Position numbers and translations under genes: made by a program
Origin: Persicaria tinctoria
Lineage: Eukaryota > Streptophyta > Magnoliopsida > Caryophyllales > Polygonaceae
Assembly (NCBI GenBank): GCA_037127255.1
Contig: JBANSL010000002.1
Coordinates: 11,576,001 to 11,640,000, forward strand
Reading direction: 5' to 3'
DNA: 64,000 bases
Shown here: positions 1 through 10,804 of the stretch, piece by piece
Position numbering within the stretch: position 1 is the first letter of the stretch
Layout of the letters: each line of letters begins with the position of its first letter
Notes under the pieces: model-generated
What the model was told of the DNA's origin: nothing
The model's database searches: none
The model's input: the letters and a program-made list of their open reading frames with translations, nothing else

Positions 1-296
1 TTATATTGTGCAAATATAACTTTAAGGTGTGCAAATATAATACTATGTTTTGCAAATGTAACATTATGTTGTGCATATCTAATAATATAATGTTACGTTG
101 TGCACATATAATATTATGTTGTGCGAATATAACATTATATTGTGCAAAATATAACTTTAAGTTGTGCAAATATAACACTATATTTTGCAAATGTAACATT
201 ATGTTGTGCATATCTAATAATACAATTGTGCAAAAGTAAGATAGGATTGTGCAAAAGTAGGATACAATTGTGCATAACTAAGATTATAATGTGCAT
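1..296. repeat. AT-rich minisatellite, about 22-bp unit
   Basis: Degenerate tandem copies of a unit close to TTGTGCAAATATAACATTATG fill the left edge of the window, and the last copies become shorter (TTGTGCAAAAGTAAGAT). The short open frames crossing it exist only because the repeat rarely makes stops. The array may continue beyond the window. Confidence 0.85.
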
Positions 297-335
297 GATT
301 AACAATTTGCGATTGTTGCGCTCTTGTCTATTATG

Positions 336-406
336 TAACCTATGTGGGACTTGAACCCACATCTTTGTGCAAACGCACATTGCTCTACCAATTGAGCTAA
401 TAGGCT
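336..406 (-). tRNA. tRNA-like sequence, probably a pseudogene
   Basis: Read on the minus strand, the sequence folds as a cloverleaf: acceptor stem AGCCTAT/ATAGGTT (one G-T pair), D arm GCTC-AATTGGTA-GAGC and T arm GTGGG-TTCAAGT-CCCAC. Both internal RNA polymerase III boxes are intact (A box TAGCTCAATTGG, B box GGTTCAAGTCC). The anticodon arm is faulty: the stem has an A-A mismatch and the loop is only six bases (CGTTTG), so no anticodon can be assigned. No CCA is encoded, as expected for a nuclear copy. It is most likely a decayed tRNA gene or the head of a SINE. Confidence 0.5.
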
Positions 407-449
407 AAATTATGATTTTCATGCTAAAATAGAAGAACCTAATCGACCT

Positions 450-890
450 AAAGCATATCGCAACAAAATTCTAAAATCCAATTAGCTCATGATTCACAAC
501 CAATTTGACAATGCTATGAACATGAAATTAGCTCCAAATCAACCCAACATCACAACCATATAAAAAAAAACCCAAAATTCTAAAATATATCGCAATAAAA
601 TTCTAAAATCCAATTAGATCATGATCCATAAACAAATTGACAATGCTATGAACATGAAATTAGCTCCAAATCAACCCAACAACACAACCATATCATCAAT
701 TTCAGTCAATTTTACTTTTGGCAAAAAGCCCCAAAATCTAAAACATATCGCAATATAAAAATCTAAAATTCAATTAGTTTATGATCCATAAACAATTTGA
801 CAATGATATGAGCATGAAGTTAGCTCAAAATCAACCCAACAACACAACCATATCATCAATTTCAATCAATTTGGCTTTTGGCAAAAAGCC
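450..890. repeat. Three tandem copies of a unit of about 130 bp
   Basis: The block with ATTCTAAAATCCAATTAG, ATTTGACAATGCTATGA and AAATCAACCCAACA recurs three times with small changes, beginning near 455, 590 and 740. It contains no coding sequence. If the exon at 1252-1394 belongs to a live gene, this array lies in that gene's first coding intron. Confidence 0.75.
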
Positions 891-1251
891 CCAAATTCCG
901 CTCCTAAATCAAACCCTAGATTTTCAATCTCAACCTAAATCATTCAAACAATCTAAATAATTGTTTTTCTTAGATGCAATTTCATCTGGGGAATCTTCAT
1001 AAATGAAAGGACTACTACTCAGTTTCACTTGCATAATTCGTACTCCAGGACGATAAAACAGTCAAAATCCCTATAAAAAACACTAAAGCAGGTTTTCTCC
1101 CACATTCATTCGGCAAAAGAAGCAAAGAGAGGAAACAAGCATCAATGGTTCAACAACATTGGTACACAAAATTGATCTTAATTAGGGGAAAATAAGGAAT
1201 GAGAAAGGAAGGCAGGAGGAGCAGGGAGAAAGAAGACTAACAATGCAATAC

Positions 1252-1394
1252 TCGAGGAGATTGGCGCCCTCGGCGACAGCTTGACCGGCCTGCTGGACTG
1301 CGGAGTCGGTGTAGTTGCGGACGGTTCGGGTGAGGTTATTCTTGTTCTTGCTGGCTTCCACCGCCTTGATGACGGCTTGTCTCAGCCACGACAT
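1252..1394 (-). CDS. First coding exon of a conserved plant protein of unknown function (partial)
   Basis: The minus strand encodes a protein start beginning MSWLRQAVIKAVEAS and continuing with KNNLTRTVRNY and QAGQAVAEGANLL. I recall this pattern as a conserved N-terminus of a plant protein family with no function I can name. The exon ends at 1252, followed by a GT donor (gtattg). Upstream, GC-richer sequence to about 1620 with a possible acceptor (tttccag) looks like a 5' untranslated region. No following exon is visible between 1 and 1250, so the gene either continues beyond the left edge through a repeat-filled intron or is a fragment. The start was chosen because homologous proteins begin MSWLR, not at the earlier in-frame ATG at 1463. 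Confidence 0.55.
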
Positions 1395-1771
1395 TGTTCG
1401 TACTCGCTCGCAACCCCTCCGAGAAGCTTCTTGAAATCTGGAAAACAAAAAACGATAATTCAAAATGATTAAGAATTCAACGATAGTCCAGAATCAGATC
1501 GAAAAACGAGAGGATTATGAAGTGAAATTGAAGAGAGATCGAAGCCATGGAGATCCGCCTGGAAGGGTTGAAAGAAAGAGAGATGCGGCAGCCATTGAGG
1601 GCAACTGAAAGGGAAGGTCGAGGGGCTTATGTTTTTTTTTGGGGGGGGGGGGGGTTCAGCGCGGTTCACTTTTTTTTTTTAAAGTCAGACCCGCGCCAGC
1701 TTATTTGTTAATGAATCCATTTTCACTTTAAGCAAATTTTTCATCTTAAGCCCCATTTTCACTTTAACCTC

Positions 1772-1775
<4 letters not shown>

Positions 1776-1815
<40 letters not shown>
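1776..1815. repeat. (TA)n microsatellite, left border of element A
   Basis: About 20 TA dinucleotides immediately before the left terminus of the TIR element that starts at 1816. Confidence 0.9.
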
Positions 1816-1819
<4 letters not shown>

Positions 1820-2709
1820 GTGGTTCTGGAGTACACACCTCTTAGGGTGTACCTTGTACACAAATCTGGACCGTTGATAGGGAGAAAATGGATGGTTAAG
1901 ATTACTCATACAAAATATATTAAAATTAAGGAAAAGCAAATCACACTTTCAACACAATCGTAGGCGCGTGTACATCAATTAAATGGACAAATTAGGGGGA
2001 AAAAACTAGCCTAATTGAAATTGGAGAGAGAGATTCAATCTTTCTAATTCATCGTGAATCTCAAATACCCAAGAACGATTCTTTGAGAGTGGTGACACCA
2101 GTCACCGGGTGGAGCTCGAACGCCACCGCCAATAGTCCCTTGACAACAGGGGACCGTTGTGTTCTTCACCGACGAGTAGAGCGATTCTGGGTGGCGAGAC
2201 CAACAACGACATGAATCGAATAGGAGCGAAGTTTAATCGGCCACGCAGACAGTCGAATCGAACTGGGTGGTCGATTCCGCCCACGAGTTGAGTCCATTCG
2301 GTGGTCGGGCAGTGAAGGGCCTTCCGATTGGCGATACCGGTGTCGAGCAGATGAGGAGAAGAGCGAAGGCAATGCAGCGGCGCACGGAGGCAAATCGAAG
2401 GCGATTTGGAAGCGAATTGGAGGCGGTGCTTGGTTCAGTTTGCTGGGCGAGAGGAACAGGTGGTCGGGGTTCAAGGAGCTCTCTTCTCTCTCCGATTGGT
2501 TCAAGGGTCGATCGTGAGGACTCCATTGATGGGTAACTATCAAGCTTTTGGGGATTTTGGGTGAGATTTTGGTTGGGTTTTTTTTGTGTGTGAGAGATTC
2601 AATTGAATATGGGATTAGGTTTGGATTTTATGAAAAAAAATTCATTATTCATGGATTAGGTGTTGTTTATTTGCCTGTATCGGGGTTTTTTTTATTTGGG
2701 TTTTTTTAG

Positions 2710-3170
2710 TACCTCGGAAAATTAAGAGTTTCACCGAATAAACAACAAATTATCGTTTAATGTATGTGTTAAATCGATCAATTCAACCGAATAATTCGAA
2801 AAATTATTTATTCACAACGATTATGCAATTATTTATCGCTTCTGTGTACTTTATAAAAATAATAATTTCACTGAATAATCTTCCAATTATCGTTCAATGT
2901 ACTCGTTAAATCTACCGATTCAACCGAATAATTCTAAAAAATTACTTATTCACAAGTTATGCAATTATTCATCGCTTATGTGTACCTCGTAAAAATAAGA
3001 ATTTCACTGAATAATCTCTCAATTATCGTTCATTCTACGTGATAAATCGATCGATTCAACCGAATAATTCTAAAAAAATTACTTATTAACAATGGTTATG
3101 CAATTATTCATCGCTTTTGGGTACCTGGTAAAAATAAGAATTTCATTGAATAATCTCTCAATTGTTTCAC
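2710..3170. repeat. Tandem units of about 132 bp with ACCGAATAAT motifs
   Basis: Three to four units share the order: GTACCT..TAAAAATAA, TTTCACTGAATAATC, TTATCGTTCA, ATTCAACCGAATAATTC, then TATGCAATTATTCATCGC. The GAATAATT core occurs several times per unit, and further isolated copies continue to about 4,490. The repeat is confined to element A and related elements D and E. Confidence 0.7.
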
Positions 3171-3895
3171 ATTTCAACGAATAATGTTTCACACTTCACC
3201 GAATAATGTTTATTTGTGTAGTCATACTCGTGCGATAAAGTTTTTTGTGTTGTTTGTCAAATGAAGAGTTCATATACTGACGATAATGAATCAGATTTTA
3301 CCGAATAATTAATCAACTCATTACCACGGTAATCAACATTCGAAAAATACGTTTGAAGAATTGACGAATAATGAATCAAATTAATTGTGCATACCGAAAA
3401 CCCCTACACTAATATATCAAATGTAACCGAATAACTTTATGCAAGATTTTTTAGAATGATGAAAACCCTACACTAATATATCAAATACGAAGCATTATTC
3501 GTATAAATTGTAAGTATTCTTTAGGAATTTTGAGTATCTTGAAAACGACCAATTAAACCGAATAAAATTGCTAAATGTACTTATTCACAAGGGATAAGGA
3601 TCATAATGTCATTGTCTACGGACCGTAGATAACATAACCAGTCAACTGAATAATCTTCATAATGCGGTTCGATCGATTGAACCGAATAATTTTTTTTGTT
3701 AAATTTACTTGATTAGTTACTTATTCACGGCAAAACGATCGAGTGACGAGCATACCAAGTTCACGAACAGATAAATATAAAGATTCTCCTGAAAAATCTC
3801 CATATTACAGGTCTATGCAATCTGGATAACGCCGATTAAACCGAATAAAATTGCTAAGTGTCCATCACAACCGATTTTGTGAATCAAATTAATTA

Positions 3896-4148
3896 CTCCA
3901 TCCGTTAAGAAAAACATGTCGTTTTAGGAGTAAAATCTTGTTAAGAAAAACATGTCATTTTAGATATTTTGGTGTTCACTTTCCAAAATTACCCTTGTAA
4001 GGGTAAGAGATTTGTTAGTTGTAGTTTTCAATAAAGTGAAAAAGTAAAGTAATAATTAGGGGTATAAGTGTATTTTTGTTTACTTTTAGTTGCTTTCTTA
4101 AAAAATGTGTAGATGTCTAAAACGACATGTTTTAATTAACGGATGGAG
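3896..4148. mobile_element. Stowaway-type MITE (Tc1/mariner)
   Basis: The 253-bp element has ends CTCCATCCGTTAAGAAAAAC and (reverse-complemented) CTCCATCCGTTAATTAAAAC and is flanked on both sides by the dinucleotide TA, the target duplication of Stowaway elements. CTCC(A/C)TCCGT is the classic Stowaway terminus. It is non-coding and nested in element A. Confidence 0.9.
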
Positions 4149-5539
4149 TATTTGTTTTCATCTCAATATAAATATTTACAAGAAAAAAAAAAGATTTGGA
4201 TATGCACTATCGTGATTTTGTGTTCATCCATATCCTCCAATTAGCGTTTAATTAAAAAAATTCAAACAAAAAACACAACACATACTTCAACTAGCGTTTA
4301 CTTAAAAAAAACATTATTCGTTGAAATATGAAACATTATTCGTATAAATCGTAAGTATTTTTTAGGTATTCGATTATTCTTTTATCTGAAATTGATGAAC
4401 AAAAAATATTATTCGGTAGCATGTAGTGGAATCGGTATATTTTGACATGAACTAGATGAAAAAAAGAAGATAAAATAGCATTATTCGGTTGCATGTGAAA
4501 CATTAGTTAGTGAAATTGCCGAAGTTTTTTAAACGAAGGAAATCAGGTGAACCTCGAAAACAAATCATCCAAAAATAAAATTATTTATTTTTCAAAAATA
4601 TTTTATATATTTAAAAAAAACAGAAAAAAATCCACTAAAAATCAGAACAAATTATTTCCAAAATAAAAGAAAAAAATCAAAACGGACCTACATTTGCTTT
4701 ATCTACTTAAGATATGAAACATTGTCAACTAATTTAAAAAGGATAAATAACTTGTCAAATCATGGTCAATCAAATTAACATAAAAACGTGAGCATATAAA
4801 GTAAGATAAATAAGATATTTTGTAAATCCAAATAAATAAATAAAGATAATTTGTAAATCTATCCATCAAATGATAGAATACATTAAATAAAATATAAATT
4901 AAAAAAATTAAAAAGGATAGATGTTGGGATCCAAATCTCATCACATATCTCCCACCTACCACGCGCCAGAGAAGGGCGTTAGGCCGGTTTTGAAAGTTTA
5001 TGGGCGGGACCCACTTGGGATTAATTAAAAAAAAAAACTCACTTTTAATCTCACTCATCCATCTCAATCAAATCAATGGTCCAAAATTGTGTACAAGGTA
5101 TACCGTAAGAGTTGTGAACAAAAGATCCATACTCTATATATATATATATAGGGTAGGGTTCAAGTGAGAATAATGTGGTCCGGTGAAAAGGAAAGAAGTA
5201 AGCTGATTGGTCGGATTTATTAAAATAAGAACTAAAAAAAATTGGGACGGATTCCCCTCACGCGCTTATGTTCTCACCCTTTTTTGAGTTTTTTCCGTCT
5301 CTTTCCTTCTTCCAGATGCCCGTCTCTTTCCTTCTTCGCCCTCCTCCTCCCTCCGCCGCGCTCTCCTCCTCCTCGTCTCTTACCGCTTGTGTGCAGAACC
5401 CACCCTCTCCCTCTCTCAAATCCCTCCCCCATTGCCCTCCCTCTCCAAGATCATCCCTAAATTCAGATCGATTTCATCCTCTCTGCGACTCTCTGAATCC
5501 ATCCATTTCATCAATTGATCGTCTGATTAATCAATCGAC

Positions 5540-5879
5540 ATGTTACTCGACAACAACAGCAGCAGCAACAAAGACAACAACGCCTCGCCTCCCTCCGATA
5601 CCGACGCCCACGCCGCCCCGATCGACACCTCCGCTGGCAACAAGCGCAAGCGCCGCCCCGCCGGCACTCCAGGTAACTCCGATTTCACTTCATTCAATTG
5701 ATTGATTAGAATCGATCGCGCGCGATGATCTGATTAATTAATCGCGTGCAGATCCGGATGCGGAGGTAGTGGCGCTGTCGCCGAGGACGCTGCTGGAGTC
5801 GGACCGGTATGTGTGCGAGATCTGCAACCAGGGGTTCTAGCGGGACCAGAACCTGCAGATGCCCCGGCGGAGGCATAAG
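5540..5879 (+). pseudogene. Captured fragment of an INDETERMINATE DOMAIN (IDD) C2H2 zinc-finger gene
   Basis: Exon 1 (5540-5672) encodes MLLDNNSSSNKDN.. and ends NKRKRRPAGTP. A 79-bp intron with gtaac donor and tgcag acceptor follows, and exon 2 (from 5752) encodes [17 protein letters not shown], then [10 protein letters not shown]. The order basic tract, PGTPDPDAEV(V/I)ALSP(R/K)TL and CEICN.GFQRDQNLQ is diagnostic of plant IDD transcription factors. The first zinc finger is broken: the Gln of GFQRDQ is a TAG stop at 5838-5840, and the zinc-binding His of LQLHRRGHN is lost (LQMPRRRHK). Reading ends at 5879, where the donor-like gtttcg follows. Only the N-terminus of what is normally a protein of several hundred residues is present. 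Keeping the intron shows capture at DNA level. Confidence 0.88.
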
Positions 5880-6484
5880 GTTTCGTTCGATTTCAGTAGA
5901 AGAAGACGTATCTTCGCCGCCCTCGCCTTCCTCGTTACGTTTGTCGACAAAGACGCCCCAATAATCGCCATCAACAACAACAAAAATACTTGAAGGCGGC
6001 TACTCCCTGCCTAACCTCGGTCGCCATCTCCGGTTCCGGTGGCCACCTCTTCTGATTCGCGCTCTATCTCCACTTGGTGTCTCTGCAATTGCAGGGGATG
6101 AAGAAGAAGATGTTGAGAAAGGGAAGGAAGCTGTCATTTTGTGATTACAGATTCATTTTGTGCATTAGTGTAGGAAGCATTTGCTAGCATACTAAAAGAT
6201 TAGCCAGCTTAATCGTGTTTCCTAGCATGCTAAAAGACAGGTTCATCGCCACATTTCCTGCCCACCACCTGTTCGACATAATGGGTGCTTTTGTCATTAC
6301 TTACGATTTGCAGAAGCTATTTGTCAATAGTTTGTGAAAACTAAAAATGCAACTTTGCAGAAGGATGGATGATTATATTCCCTGTATAAGAAACGTAGGA
6401 TCTCTTCTCAAAAATTGAAAATGGTGATATCTTTAAATACATGATCTCTTTTTTTTTTGTTTTTTCTTTACCCTTTTTGTTTGA

Positions 6485-7490
6485 TTTACCAAGTGATTCA
6501 GCGTTTTTATACCAATTGGTTCAGAGTTTAATACCAAATGGTTCATGGTTTTTATATCAAGTGATTCAGAGTTTTATACTAAGTGGTTCAAGGGTTTAAA
6601 CCAAGTGGTTCAGAGTTTTAATACTAAATGGTTCAGGGGTTTTAAGTGGTTCAGAGTTTTAAACTAAGTGGTTCAGCACATATAAAATAAACATTTTATT
6701 TTAGAAATAATTAATTAATAACAAAAATAAACATTAAAAGAAAATAAAAGAAGAAGAAAAATTCTAGTGATTCATGAAATAAAGAGTGGCGGTTCATCAA
6801 ATAAAGAGTAGTGGTTCATCAAATAAATAAGATTGGTTTATATTTAAACCATTTTTTTAAATAAATAAATAACATTAAAATAAAATAAAAGAAGAATGAA
6901 AATGTTACAATTATTAAATAGTAGTAGTTCATGAAATAAAGAGTAATGGTCTAGGGGGTTTTAAACCAAATGTTTCAGAGTTTTTATACCAAGTGGTTAA
7001 TTGCGTTTAATACCAAGTGGTTCAGGGTCTTTAATATCAAGAGGTTCAGGGATTTTTATTCCGAGTGGTTCAGGGGTTTTTATTCCGAGTGGTTCAGGAC
7101 TTTTATACCAAGTGGTTCAGGGTTTTTATACCAAGTGGTTCAGAGGTTTAAACCAAGTGGTTCAGAATTTTAATACCAAGTGAATCACTACAAATAAAAT
7201 TGTTGAACCACTGTGAATAAAATTGCTGAACCAAAGTGAATAAAATTGCTAAACCACTGTGAATAAAATTGCTAAACCAATGTGAATAAAATTGCTGAAC
7301 CACTGTGAATAAAATTGCTGAACCACTGTGAATAAAATTGCTGAACCACTGTGAATAAAATTGATGAACCACTGTGAAGAAAATTGATGAACCACTGTGA
7401 AGAAAATTGCTGAACCATTGTGAAAAAAATTGTTGAACCAATGTGAATAAAATTGCCGAACCACTGAAAATAAAATTGCTGAACCACTTT
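6485..7490. repeat. Head-to-head arrays of a 23-bp unit with GTGGTTCA core
   Basis: From about 6,490 to 7,180 the unit is close to TTTTATACCAAGTGGTTCAG; from about 7,195 to 7,490 it is GAATAAAATTGCTGAACCAC, repeated about 12 times with a strict 23-bp period. The shared core is in opposite orientation in the two arrays, so the pair could form a large cruciform or hairpin transcript. Several long reading frames on the minus strand here are artefacts of the period. Confidence 0.88.
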
Positions 7491-8027
7491 ATTTTAAAAA
7501 AAATAAAGTGAGAGGTTCAGTGGCTAAATAGTATTGGTTTATGAAATAAATAACATTCATTCACGAACCATTTTATTTTAAAAAAAAATAAAAATTGATT
7601 TATAAAAAAGTAAAATTTTTAACGGTGAAATATACATTAGCATGTCTCTTAATAGGTAATTTATAAATTTATAAAATACGGAGTATTAAAAGATAAAAAC
7701 GAAAAACAAAATGATGCAACTGTTAAAGGGAGTAATAAATTTAATGCTCCATTGAACAAGGGAAAGTGGTTGGTTTACTGGTACAGTGGTACGGAGCATG
7801 GAAATTGGGCCTCACGTCTCAGCTTCGATTCGCCCAGCAATACACCCATTTTAATTTTTTTTCCAGCGTGTACCGCACGCGCTAATTGGGAAATGGGTGT
7901 GCGAGTGGTGGACAGCTGGGAGCGCGAAATTGACGCGCGTTTTTACCTATTTTCTCGGATTTTTTTATATATATGGACCAATCAAATTGCTTCTTTACTT
8001 CTCATTTTTAGTGTGCTTCTTACCTGG

Positions 8028-8031
<4 letters not shown>

Positions 8032-8093
<62 letters not shown>
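8032..8093. repeat. (TA)n microsatellite between elements B and C
   Basis: About 31 TA units form the shared border: B ends ..TGGACCC on its left and C begins GGGTCGCGC on its right. Confidence 0.92.
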
Positions 8094-8097
<4 letters not shown>

Positions 8098-9099
8098 CGC
8101 GCTTCGGTGAAAACCAATATTGTGGTAGAAACCGTGAGGAACGTTTTGATTGGTCCATATATAACACGCACCCTACTCTCCTGTACACGCGCGTTGCACT
8201 TCTGCCTAGGCGTTTTTTTTTTTAATTTTATTTGCGCGCGTCGAACTTAGTAAAAAAAAGAAAATGAGTAATTGCGGAGCCTCTAGGAATCAAACACAGG
8301 CGCGCTTCAACGCAAATGAACACTGGTCCCACCAAGGCACCAACTGGGCAATGGAGCACTTATGTTCCTAGTCGGTTTTTATTCATTCTAATTAAACTAA
8401 GCATTAAATTTTTATCTCTCTATTTTAATCCATTTTTACTTTTCAAAATTGTTATCGTAAACTTTATTATTTTCGATATCTATCTACTTTTAATTAAAAA
8501 AATAAAATAGCATATTAGACCTGGATTGGATTTTTATAACCATGGATGCGATATTTTTTATAATGGTAGTTCAAGATATTTTGAAATATATATAATTGTG
8601 AGTTTAAGATTTTATAAATGTGGGTTTAACAATATTATAACCTACATTATAAGTTCAAGATTTTATAAATGTAATTTTAAGATTTTTGTAATTATGGGTT
8701 CAAGATTTTAAAATCTTGAACCTATTTAATAAAACTTTAAAATTTTAATTTATAATTGTGGATTCAAGATTTTCAATTTTTGAACTTATTCTTTTATAAT
8801 TGAGATATAAATATGTTTGAAAATATAATATATGTTTGTTGTATTTTGATAAATAATTGATTATAAAGTCGGCCTAGATAAAGATTTTAAAACTACAATT
8901 TTATAATTTTGACTTAATGTTATAAAATTTTCAACCTAGCGACATAAAAATATTGAACCTATAATTATAAGAGTAGGTTCAAGATTTAATAACAATAGGT
9001 TTAAGATTTTATAACGGTGGATTCAAGAAATTTTTTTGTGATTGTGGAGTGTGATGATTTTTTTTTATAACCAAGTATTCAAAATGGGTTCAAAAATTT

Positions 9100-9915
9100 G
9101 ATTAGTTTATTAAGTAGGTTCAAGTTTTTTATTTTGATGTATTGCCTCTAGTTAAAGTAGGTTTAAGATTTTTATATCTTGAACTCATATTTATATATAG
9201 CCTTGAAAATGAAATCTTGTTGCCTTACATTTCTTGTTAGTTTATTAAGTGGGTTCAAGTTTATAATGGTCATGTATTGCATCCATTTCAAGTATGTTCA
9301 AGATTTTTAAAACTTGAACTCATAGTTATATATAGCTTTAAAGTGACATCTTGATGCCTTACATTTCATGTTTTTTTATTAGGTAGGTTCAAGTTTTTAT
9401 GATGGTGTATTACCTCCAATTTAAAGGAGGTTCAAGATTTTTAAATCTTGAACCCATAGTTATATATAACCCTAAAGTGATATCTTGATGTCTTACATTT
9501 CACGTTGGTTTAATAAATAGGTTCAAGTTTTTATTATGATGTATTGCCTCCATTTAAAGTAGGTTCAAGATTTTTAAATCTTGAACCCGTAATTATATTT
9601 AGTCCTAAAGTGACATCTTGATGTCTTAAATTTAATGTTCGTTTATTAAGTAGATTCAAGTTTTTTTTTATGATGTATTGCCTCCATTTAAAGTAGGTTC
9701 AAGATTTTTAAATCTTGAACCCGTAATTATATCTAGTCCTAAAGTGACATCTCGATGTCTTACATTTCATATTCGTTTATTAAGTAGATTCAAGTTTTTA
9801 TGATGATGTATTGCCTCCATTTAAAGTAGGTTCAAGATTTTTAAATCTTGAACCCATAATCAAATCTAGGTCTAAAGTGACATCTTGACGCTTTACCTTT
9901 CATGTTGGTTTATTA
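9100..9915. repeat. Six tandem 132-bp units, each with a palindromic hairpin
   Basis: Each unit holds AAGTAGGTTCAAGTTTTTAT, GATGTATTGCCTCC, the near-perfect palindrome GTTCAAGATTTTTAAATC/TTGAAC, and AAAGTGACATCTTGATG. Palindromes start near 9165, 9297, 9431, 9562, 9695 and 9827. Single copies of GGTTCAAGATTTT also occur from 8,560 onward in both orientations. No coding potential. Confidence 0.88.
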
Positions 9916-10229
9916 AGTAGATTCTAGAACCTACTTAATAAAAATATTAACCGATTTTTTTTATATAATTATGAGTTCAATATTTTAAAATTTTATCTTC
10001 CACTAACTGGAAGGAATATCCTGGAAATGAATGCTTATAAAGTATAAACTACATACACGGGATAATATTGCTGGCAAAAAGGCCTTCTTTGCATTTGATG
10101 TCAAAAGATAACACAATCCAAATTCTAGGCACATTGATCAGTTCACATACACCACTACCATGATACAGATACATGAGATAATATTGCTAAAGACAAAATA
10201 CAATTTGAACAAGAAATAGAGAGAGGAGA

Positions 10230-10525
10230 ATAAGAAGCAACACCCACTATTTCTTGGTGGCTTCCAATTCCATCCTTGCCAACAAGCCAAAAATCTCAAA
10301 CCTTCATTCTCATAGTGAGTGCTTTCCAAGATCTTTAGCTCCTCCAGCTTCTTCCTCTGCCTCTCCTCCGTCTCCTGCAAGCACAACTTCCCCCATCTTC
10401 TCCGTCACCACTCTCCTCAAATCTTGGTACATTTTCGCTTCTTTTCGGGCATCGTCGGCATGGATCTGGAACATTCTTGCCTCTGCTACCTTAATCCGCA
10501 TGATACTCTCCCAAGCTCTCAAAAC
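10230..10525 (-). pseudogene. Captured OBERON (PVIP-like) coiled-coil fragment
   Basis: The minus strand encodes RAWESIMRIKVAEARMFQ, HADDARKEAKMYQDLRR and then, after a frameshift near 10,390, KLCLQETEERQRKKLEELK and ILESTHYE. This matches my recollection of the C-terminal coiled coil of plant OBERON/potyviral-VPg-interacting PHD proteins (pattern ES(I/V).RIKEAEA.MFQ..ADDAR.EAE and ETEERRRKKLEELK.LE..H). After ILESTHYE the sequence drops into unrelated residues and a stop. The PHD finger is absent. It lies downstream of the ABCC fragment in the same orientation within element C. Confidence 0.72.
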
Positions 10526-10804
10526 CGTCTATGCTCGACAATTTTCTTGACAAAAAAATCTCTTTTAGTACTGGAGTACTGGGATCTAATTGCATCTAAA
10601 GTACCTTATTCTATCACATTGTAACTCAGGTGGGCACAGACAGATATGAGAAATGCTACATACGCTATAGAGGAATGCCTTCCATGCAATGTCTGCAATT
10701 GAAAGCTGATTATATGCCTGACAAAATAAAAGGAATTATTCCGCGACCAGGCATGTTAAGTAAAAATCAATATTAGTACCTGTTAACTTCATGTAAAAAA
10801 AAAA

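Larger units (their letters stand above)
1816..5134. mobile_element. TIR element A, inserted in (TA)n, non-autonomous
   Basis: The first and last roughly 95 bp are inverted repeats of each other. The left end has GGGTGTG, then TTGTACACAAATCTGGACC, then AAAATGGATGG. The reverse complement of the right end has GAGTATG, then TTGTACACAATTTTGGACC, then AGATGGATGAG. Both ends abut TA runs. No transposase is encoded. The interior holds a GC-rich block at 2090-2545 with short open frames I do not recognise, then many copies of ACCGAATAAT (forward in the left part, as ATTATTCGGT near the right end), and a nested Stowaway MITE. Termini match elements D and E, so the three form one family. I do not know a named superfamily for it; a Mutator-like or Micron-like relationship is only a guess. 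Confidence 0.75.
5151..8031. mobile_element. TIR element B, inserted in (TA)n, carries a captured IDD gene fragment
   Basis: The left end reads TAGGGTAGGGTTCAAGTGAG and then GCTGATTGGTC. The right end, reverse-complemented, reads TAGGGTCCAGGTAAGAAG and then TTTGATTGGTC. Terminal repeats of about 70 bp are therefore inverted but imperfect. TA runs lie on both sides (5135-5150 and 8032-8093). Contents in order: GC-rich captured exons at 5260-5880, about 600 bp of unassigned sequence, then two arrays built on the same octamer, GTGGTTCA forward (6485-7180) and TGAACCAC reverse (7195-7490). No transposase is visible. The termini resemble those of element C. Confidence 0.72.

Noticed and set aside
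7148..7487. Three overlapping minus-strand frames of 70-97 codons rich in Phe, Gln and Trp
   Set aside because: They are the same 23-bp repeat read in three frames; 23 is not a multiple of 3, so all frames give similar peptides. No coding evidence.
8094..9960. Regularly spaced palindromic repeats in element C resembling a CRISPR array
   Set aside because: The spacers are themselves repeated (132-bp units identical throughout), the sequence is clearly plant nuclear, and no cas-like genes are present.
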